From the NCBI GenBank assembly GCA_945885645.1, contig CAMCYV010000040.1, forward strand, positions 1 to 9,819: DNA of 9,819 bases, written 5' to 3'. Source of the stretch: Bifidobacterium breve (GTDB taxonomy: Bacteria; Actinomycetota; Actinomycetes; S36-B12). A model generated the notes under the pieces. The model was not told where the DNA came from. It saw only the letters and a program-made list of their open reading frames with translations, and made no database searches. Shown piece after piece: positions 6,144 to 9,819 of the stretch; positions within the stretch are counted from its first letter, which is position 1, and each line of letters begins with the position of its first letter. Made by a program: the position numbers and the translations under genes.

Positions 6144-6515
6144 ATCGTCAGCGACCGCGCGCAATACCAAAGCAGTTTTCTGAGCCATGGCATCGGTCGG
6201 GTACTTGCCACGACGCAGTTGATTACTCACGCTGTCGAGTAATTTAATTACATCTTCCAACATAATTGCCATGTCGTCGGCCTTTTTGCGGTGACCTTTC
6301 ACCACTGATGCCGGTTCACTCAAAATAGTCACCGTCAAAGCTTGCTTGCCACGGCGCCCGTCAACAATTCCAAAATCGAGTTTGGTGCCCGGCTTTAACG
6401 CGGAAACACCGGCAGGCAGGGTTGAGACGTGAACGAAGACGTCTTCGCCTTCATCACTTGAAATAAAGCCGAAGCCCTTATCTGCGTCGTACCACTTAAC
6501 TGTTCCTGTAGGCAC
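6132..6515 (-). CDS. Cold-shock domain protein with actinobacterial C-terminal extension
   Basis: Product of 127 residues. The first 65 or so form a cold-shock domain: GTVKWYDADKGFGFI (4-18) contains the RNP1-like KGFGFI, and EDVFVHVS (24-31) holds the RNP2-like strand. These bind single-stranded RNA or DNA. The rest, about residues 70-127, is a charged linker (KGHRKKADD) followed by two likely helices ending VLRAVADDLDI; this extension is typical of the longer actinobacterial CspB-type proteins rather than the 67-residue CspA type. The GTG at 6515 was chosen because the domain normally starts M-P-T-G; an ATG at 6536 would add seven residues. The Shine-Dalgarno is weak (a G-rich GTGGGGCGAG). 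The protein is likely an RNA chaperone; whether it is cold-induced cannot be told here. Confidence 0.92.
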   Translation of the reverse strand: MPTGTVKWYDADKGFGFISSDEGEDVFVHVSTLPAGVSALKPGTKLDFGIVDGRRGKQALTVTILSEPASVVKGHRKKADDMAIMLEDVIKLLDSVSNQLRRGKYPTDAMAQKTALVLRAVADDLDI

Positions 6516-6603
6516 GGCTCGCCCCACTCTCTCCATAACGCACTTCCACCCCCCAACGGAGTGTCCTCAAGGTTATCGCAGTCACCCTTTGGTTCCGGAT
6601 CTG

Positions 6604-6616
6604 GTGGTCGAACCAC
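6604..6616. repeat. Perfect inverted repeat GTGGT-CGA-ACCAC in a divergent promoter region
   Basis: Five-base arms surround a three-base spacer, between the divergent cold-shock gene and the small membrane protein gene. It ends eight bases before the -10 candidate at 6624, where an operator could block RNA polymerase. It is short enough to be chance. Confidence 0.3.
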
Positions 6617-6623
6617 GAGGGCC

Positions 6624-6629
6624 TAGGCT
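6624..6629 (+). promoter_or_regulatory. -10 element of the small membrane protein gene (leaderless start)
   Basis: TAGGCT (TANNNT) ends six bases before ATG at 6636. No Shine-Dalgarno is present. No good -35 is visible at 16-19 bases. Confidence 0.4.
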
Positions 6630-6635
6630 AAGCGA

Positions 6636-6917
6636 ATGCCCGGTACCTTGGAAAGCGCCAAAGTAGCGCGAGCGCAGCGGGTAATCAAAGTGGGAGCGAT
6701 CCTCACGATCATTGGAATTGTGGCAACTTTGATTGCCATCCTGCCCCTCGTTAGCGATATTGAACTTTCCGGCGTCTGGTGGTTCTTATCGATGATCACC
6801 GGGGTTGGGCTGGCAACAGTACTAGCCGGACTCACCATGTCGGCGCGTTCTCGCTCAACCCGCTCGTCCCTCCCCACCCAATCGTCAGTTTCAGCATCGG
6901 GCTCACCCAGCGAATGA
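6636..6917 (+). CDS. Small two-helix membrane protein of unknown function
   Basis: Product of 93 residues. Predicted helices are at about 17-39 (VIKVGAILTIIGIVATLIAI then LPLV) and 46-69 (GVWWFLSMITGVGLATVLAG). The basic N terminus (K9, R12, R15, K18) and basic R71-R76 after the second helix predict both ends in the cytoplasm with a short outer loop containing D41 and E43. The last 20 residues are Ser/Thr-rich and look disordered. I do not recognise a named family; similar short membrane proteins next to cold-shock and helicase-like genes are known to me in actinobacteria. The TGA stop overlaps the ATG of the helicase-like gene (ATGA), so the two are translated as a coupled pair. The start is supported by TAGGCT six bases upstream. 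Confidence 0.8.
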   Translation: MPGTLESAKVARAQRVIKVGAILTIIGIVATLIAILPLVSDIELSGVWWFLSMITGVGLATVLAGLTMSARSRSTRSSLPTQSSVSASGSPSE

Positions 6918-8653
6918 GCACTAGCCGCCCACGAAGCCTCGCCGATTCATTACGCGGTCGCAGTGAGGTTGAACTTACCGAGCTTTTCTTAGGCCGCCCA
7001 GATTTGGCTCACCCGGCACCCGCTGACATTTCCAGTTTGGCCAGGCGGGCAACCGCGACACCTTCAGTGAGCCGAACCCTTGACATCTTGTCGGCGCCAC
7101 AGCTACATGTCTTGTTTACCCTTCGCGAAAACTCGATGAGCAGCGTTAGGCTCTCCGAGTCAGTTGATCCCCTTGTCGCAGAAAACCTCGAAGTCGAAAT
7201 CGGAGTACTGCTCAAGTTGGCCCTGGTATGGGGCTTGCCCGACTCACTCAGCGCCGTCACTTCCGTGCGCGACACCTTGAATGAAGGGTATTCAGATGCT
7301 CTCGTCGCTCCCCTGCCACCCGAGTCAAAAGGCACTGCCCCGAAACAGGATCTGCAAATGCAGTCAGGACTCGCCGCACACACTTTCATGTCACTGGCTC
7401 ACGACGCACTCTATATTTTCCGAACTGCACCCCTAACGGCACTTCGCTCAGGTGGGATTGCAACAAAAGATGTTGATCAACTTGCAAAGTTTCTGGCAAT
7501 TCCTCTCAACGAAGCTTGCCTGCTCATAGAAGTTTTGTATCACGCTGGGCTCATTGCATTAACCACCTCGTTGCAATGGGAAGTCACAACAAAGTATGAA
7601 ACATGGCGCAATAAGTCGAAGGAATCGCAATGGGTCGTACTCGCTCAAGCTTGGCTGGACCTTCCGCTCATGGGCAGTGAAGGTAATAAGCCACTTTCGG
7701 GAACCGGTGAATCTCCCACCGTCGGTGTCATGCGCTGGCAAACACTACGAACTCTCCAATGGTGGAATGAGAACACCGATGCCGCTGCGACCAAGCATTG
7801 GAAACTTTTTGTTAAAGCCCTTGATCATTTCTACCCCCGCCGACGAGGAGCCCGCCGAGAGGAAGTCGCCAAAGTCACCTTGCGCGAAGCAGAGTGGATC
7901 GGGATTGCTCATGGTGAAATTTTGTGCGAAGCGGGCATTGGAATCACGGCAGACGACGCACCAATTGCGGGATCAAGCCTGAAACTTCCGGCTGAAGTGA
8001 CCGATTTCCTTATTCAGGGAGACTTGACCGTCATTGCGGCTGGACCACTACCGCTCGAAGTTGGCGAGAAGTTGCACGCAATCGCCGATATTGAAAGTCG
8101 CGGGGCCGCCAGCGTCTATCGGTTTACTGCCGAAACGATTGAGCGCGGTATGCAGGCCGGATGGAAGTCACAGGACTTCAATGAGTTTTTTGGGCAATGG
8201 ATCAAAGGATCAATTCCACAACCCTTGACCTATCTCATCGATAACGCGACGGAAGTTGTCCTCGAAGATTCCGAATCAAAGCCTAAAGCGGCAACAGCAG
8301 CCCGGCTAGGTCGCCATTCACGGCGAATTACCGAACGTGAGGCTGCGCGTATTGCCAGCGCACTCCTCAAAGGCGAGGTAACCGAAGCAAATCTGGCCGA
8401 GCCCGAAGAAGTGTTTTCACTCAACACTTCTGCTCTCATCGCTCTACTCAAAAGTGCCCAGGAGCACCACACCGGAGTATGGATCGGTTACGCGGAAGCA
8501 GACGGCAGCACTAGCACGCAGATCGTTGAACCAATTCGTATGGGTGACGGCACCATGACAGCATTTGATCACGGAAGTGCCAACGTACGAACTTTTGCCA
8601 TCTCGCGCATCAGCGGAATTGCACCCGCCAAAATGAATGAAATCAATAGTTAG
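6914..8653 (+). CDS. Helicase_C_3 (XPB/Ssl2 N-terminal-like) protein with WYL-like C terminus
   Basis: Product of 579 residues, starting at the ATG that overlaps the preceding TGA. An in-frame start at 6779 would translate the membrane gene's DNA in another frame and is rejected. The N-terminal third is helical (LADSLRGRSEVELTELFLGR and following) and resembles the actinobacterial helicase-associated family. Residues about 356-445 carry the Helicase_C_3 signature: LPAEVTDFLIQGDLTVIAAG, ADIESRGAASVYRFT and SIPQPLTYLID. The C terminus (about 521-575: GVWIGYAEADGS, VEPIRMGDG, AFDHGSANVRTFAISRI) resembles a WYL domain. No Walker A or B motif is present, so it is not a helicase by itself; a partner or regulator of XPB-type DNA repair is the usual guess. 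After LTYLID the protein runs quickly into the WYL-like part and seems shorter than the 700-plus residues I recall for mycobacterial and streptomycete relatives. Confidence 0.85.
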   Translation: MSTSRPRSLADSLRGRSEVELTELFLGRPDLAHPAPADISSLARRATATPSVSRTLDILSAPQLHVLFTLRENSMSSVRLSESVDPLVAENLEVEIGVLLKLALVWGLPDSLSAVTSVRDTLNEGYSDALVAPLPPESKGTAPKQDLQMQSGLAAHTFMSLAHDALYIFRTAPLTALRSGGIATKDVDQLAKFLAIPLNEACLLIEVLYHAGLIALTTSLQWEVTTKYETWRNKSKESQWVVLAQAWLDLPLMGSEGNKPLSGTGESPTVGVMRWQTLRTLQWWNENTDAAATKHWKLFVKALDHFYPRRRGARREEVAKVTLREAEWIGIAHGEILCEAGIGITADDAPIAGSSLKLPAEVTDFLIQGDLTVIAAGPLPLEVGEKLHAIADIESRGAASVYRFTAETIERGMQAGWKSQDFNEFFGQWIKGSIPQPLTYLIDNATEVVLEDSESKPKAATAARLGRHSRRITEREAARIASALLKGEVTEANLAEPEEVFSLNTSALIALLKSAQEHHTGVWIGYAEADGSTSTQIVEPIRMGDGTMTAFDHGSANVRTFAISRISGIAPAKMNEINS

Positions 8654-8691
8654 TCCTCGGTCGAGTCAGTTGTGGCGGTACCGGCGTTCCA

Positions 8692-8705
8692 CCACCAAGA
8701 GGTGG
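8692..8705. repeat. Intergenic inverted repeat CCACC-AAGA-GGTGG
   Basis: A five-pair stem with a four-base loop, 38 bases after the helicase-like stop and 78 bases before the M20 start. There is no T-tract, so a canonical intrinsic terminator is not supported. The arms match those of the repeat at 101-115. The remainder of this 130-base gap shows only a weak -10-like TATGCT (8724-8729). Confidence 0.3.
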
Positions 8706-8773
8706 CCACATCTTCCCTGGCAATATGCTCAGGCGCGAAGCAACCGTATCTGCCGCGCTTCACACCCCTCTCG

Positions 8774-8778
8774 AGGAG
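8774..8778 (+). promoter_or_regulatory. Ribosome binding site of the M20 peptidase gene
   Basis: AGGAG, followed by a five-base spacer and ATG at 8784. It favours this start over the internal ATG at 8847. Confidence 0.7.
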
Positions 8779-8783
8779 AGCCC

Positions 8784-9819
8784 ATGGCCACGCAAGCCGA
8801 ATTCTCGGCCAACTTGCCCGCCAACCCTTCGGCTAACCTGCCCGCCATGCTGGCGACGCTTCGAGCACTCGTTGAATGTGAGTCGCCCACCAGCAACCTG
8901 GAATCCGCGCACTCCATAACCCAACTCGCCCAAGTACTCGCAGATGACTGGCTACCCACTCGTTCCAGAGTGGAGATTCACGATGGTCGTCCCGTTTGGC
9001 GATGGGGACCGAATCAACCTGAATTCCTGCTATTAGGTCACCTTGACACCGTATGGCCAATAGGAACTTTGTCGAGAATTCCATTCGCCATCAACGATGA
9101 CCGCATCACTGGTCCCGGTGTCTTCGACATGAAGGCGGGGGTCGTTCAAGGTTGGGCGGCTCTCAAAGAATCCGGGGTCACCGAGTCAAGCGGTGTAGGC
9201 ATGCTGTTAACAACCGACGAAGAAACCGGATCACACGCCTCACGCAACTTAATCACGCAATCAATTGCAAACGCCAAAGCTGTGATCGTTCTGGAGCCGT
9301 CACTCGATGGTGCGCTCAAAACACGCCGCAAGGGAACATCAAATTATTTAATGCGTTTCCATGGAGTTTCCTCCCATGCTGGCCTTGATCCAGATCGCGG
9401 GGTGAATGCACTTGTGGCTGCGGCCGAGTTTACTCTCGCAACCCAGCGCTGGGGGAGCAAAGAACGTGAAACATCCGTAACTCCAACCGTCAGTAATTCC
9501 GGCACAACGACAAATACCGTCCCTCATCTCGCCGAAATCCATGTTGATGTCCGCGCTTGGAATCGCGCAGAACAGGAACGCGTTGACCACCTAATCCGTA
9601 CATTCACGCCAACCGATTCAACAACTTCAACCCTGCCGGTCAGAATTGAAATCGTCGGTGGAATCGACCAACCAGCAATGGAATCGGCCATGAGCTCCGA
9701 GCTATTCGCACTCGCCCAAGTCACCAATCGCGAACTGGGTTTACCCGAACTCATGGAATGCGCCGTGGGTGGAGCGAGTGACGGCAATCTCACCGCGGCC
9801 GCAGGCGTCCCCACAATCG
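8784..9819 (+). CDS. M20 metallopeptidase, carboxypeptidase G2-like, C terminus outside window
   Basis: The window holds 345 codons without a stop. The enzyme should be a di-zinc hydrolase that removes a C-terminal glutamate or similar residue from an acylated or peptidic substrate; the substrate cannot be read. Catalytic-domain motifs are LLLGHLDTVWP with H86 and D88, GPGVFDMKAG with bridging D115, TTDEETGS with the likely base E146 and ligand E147, and VLEPS with ligand E171. The inserted dimerisation domain shows RRKGTSNYLMRFHGVSSHAG and DPDRGVNAL, and VGGASDGN (about 328-335) is the usual late glycine-rich motif. The final metal-binding histidine expected near the C terminus lies beyond the edge. 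No signal peptide is evident. The start at 8784 has AGGAG; M22 at 8847 is where homologues commonly begin and remains possible. Confidence 0.9.
   Translation, partial: MATQAEFSANLPANPSANLPAMLATLRALVECESPTSNLESAHSITQLAQVLADDWLPTRSRVEIHDGRPVWRWGPNQPEFLLLGHLDTVWPIGTLSRIPFAINDDRITGPGVFDMKAGVVQGWAALKESGVTESSGVGMLLTTDEETGSHASRNLITQSIANAKAVIVLEPSLDGALKTRRKGTSNYLMRFHGVSSHAGLDPDRGVNALVAAAEFTLATQRWGSKERETSVTPTVSNSGTTTNTVPHLAEIHVDVRAWNRAEQERVDHLIRTFTPTDSTTSTLPVRIEIVGGIDQPAMESAMSSELFALAQVTNRELGLPELMECAVGGASDGNLTAAAGVPTI
8805..8852 (+). repeat. Imperfect 24-base tandem duplication in the M20 N terminus
   Basis: Units 8805-8828 and 8829-8852 share TCGGC-(C/T)-AAC-(T/C)-TGCCCGCCA and encode SANLPANP then SANLPAML. 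The period is in frame, so the reading frame survives. It lies before the conserved domain. Confidence 0.6.

Noticed and set aside
6570..6575. Possible cold-shock gene -10 (TAACCT on the minus strand) with a leader of about 50 bases
   Set aside because: It matches only TANNNT and has no -35 at a usual distance; too weak to list as a feature.
6779..6913. Longer N terminus of the helicase-like protein
   Set aside because: The bases encode the second helix and tail of the small membrane protein in another frame, and the ATGA overlap at 6914 gives a normal coupled start.
1..9819. Mobile element, prophage, CRISPR array or defence island
   Set aside because: No transposase, integrase, repeat-spacer array, terminal repeats or toxin-antitoxin pair was seen, and base use looks even across the window.

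Overview
The window looks like chromosomal DNA from an actinobacterium of moderate G+C (about half by eye, so lower than Streptomyces or Mycobacterium). The lineage call rests on gene families: a mycobacterial-type SerC, a cold-shock protein with the actinobacterial C-terminal extension, DUF3027, DUF2771-like and DUF2530-like proteins, and an NTPase-less Helicase_C_3/WYL-like protein. From memory, the same families cluster between serC and cspB in mycobacteria and streptomycetes. A planktonic freshwater actinobacterium would fit the base composition and tight packing, but that is a guess. I see no tRNA, rRNA, CRISPR array, insertion sequence, prophage or integration site.

Layout. 1-71 (-): start of a gene leaving the window, possibly an ABC ATPase. 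209-2526 (+): serC and an MFS transporter with a 4-base overlap. 2412-3514 (-): a 29-residue single-span membrane peptide, then a secreted beta-propeller-like protein with a C-terminal membrane anchor; the anchor is encoded inside the 3' end of the convergent MFS gene. 3571-3804 (+): a two-helix DUF2530-like membrane protein. 3833-4630 (-): DUF3027 with a four-cysteine cluster. 4687-6143 (+): a DUF2771-like lipoprotein and a zinc-independent MDR oxidoreductase. 6132-6515 (-): cold-shock protein. 6636-8653 (+): a small two-helix membrane protein and the Helicase_C_3/WYL-like protein with an ATGA overlap. 8784-end (+): an M20 carboxypeptidase-G2-like peptidase, cut by the window edge. There is no gene-free stretch longer than about 140 bases.

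How the genes work together. SerC makes phosphoserine for serine biosynthesis and is coupled to an exporter-like MFS protein of unknown substrate. Five of the products (propeller protein, 29-residue peptide, DUF2530-like protein, DUF2771-like lipoprotein, small protein before the helicase-like gene) are predicted to sit at the envelope. DUF3027, Csp and the helicase-like protein are probably cytoplasmic and may act on nucleic acid. No complete pathway other than the serine step can be read from the window.

Expression signals. Four genes have a TANNNT -10 hexamer ending 6-7 bases before the ATG with no separate Shine-Dalgarno sequence, the geometry of leaderless actinobacterial mRNAs. Genes with a clear Shine-Dalgarno are serC, the oxidoreductase and the M20 peptidase. 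I did not find a convincing new defence or mobile system. The most interesting items are the 29-residue membrane peptide with its apparent CTG-coupled downstream gene, the antisense-encoded membrane anchor, and the cluster of conserved but uncharacterised actinobacterial families.
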